From Burkholderiales bacterium (GTDB lineage: Bacteria; Pseudomonadota; Gammaproteobacteria; Burkholderiales; SG8-39), in contig SXNB01000162.1 of the NCBI GenBank assembly GCA_005777205.1, positions 1 through 5,793 of the forward strand: 5,793 bases of DNA. The letters are read 5' to 3'. Below the pieces are notes generated by a model. It searched no databases. It had not been told where the DNA came from and saw nothing but the letters and a program-made list of their open reading frames with translations. The position numbers were made by a program, and so were the translations under genes. Below, piece after piece: positions 5,788-5,793 of this stretch. Every line of letters begins with the position of its first letter. Within the stretch, counting starts at the first letter, position 1.

Positions 5788-5793
5788 CGGTAG

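Overview
The window is high-GC DNA (roughly two-thirds G+C by eye) carrying part of a cell-surface polysaccharide (O-antigen or capsule) locus. The base composition, the manC and wbpM-type genes and a Gram-negative O-unit gene order suggest a proteobacterium, most likely a beta- or gammaproteobacterium. The sequence alone does not fix the genus. I see no rRNA, tRNA, CRISPR array or intact mobile element.

Layout, left to right. (1) Bases 2-895, plus strand: the 3' two-thirds of a bifunctional mannose-1-phosphate guanylyltransferase / mannose-6-phosphate isomerase gene (manC type), cut by the window edge. (2) Bases 896-1188: a gap between two convergent genes. It holds a small hairpin right at the manC stop and a decayed 3' remnant of a PIN-domain (VapC-type) toxin gene, which has lost its N-terminal half, carries a frameshift and has lost its stop codon. 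(3) Bases 1189-4963, minus strand: a compact three-gene set transcribed leftward. In transcription order it is an NAD-dependent epimerase/reductase (WbpV-like), an undecaprenyl-phosphate sugar-phosphate transferase (WbpL/WecA-like, GT4) and a large membrane-anchored UDP-GlcNAc 4,6-dehydratase (WbpM-like). (4) Bases 4964-5042: a 79-bp divergent intergenic region with a perfect TATAAT box facing right. (5) Bases 5043-5787, plus strand: a family 2 glycosyltransferase gene broken by a +1 frameshift in a run of six C and by an in-frame TAA.

How the genes work together. The dehydratase should convert UDP-GlcNAc to a 4-keto-6-deoxy intermediate. The epimerase-like reductase should reduce it to a UDP-6-deoxy-HexNAc (QuiNAc or FucNAc), and the GT4 enzyme should load that sugar phosphate onto undecaprenyl phosphate to start the repeat unit. 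This is the logic and gene order of wbpV-wbpL-wbpM in Pseudomonas aeruginosa O-antigen loci. ManC would supply GDP-mannose to the same polymer or to a GDP-mannose-derived sugar. The broken glycosyltransferase may once have added a later sugar, so its loss could have changed the glycan.

I found no convincing previously undescribed system. The points worth a second look are the two decayed genes, the hairpin at the manC stop, and two short dyads placed exactly at gene starts.
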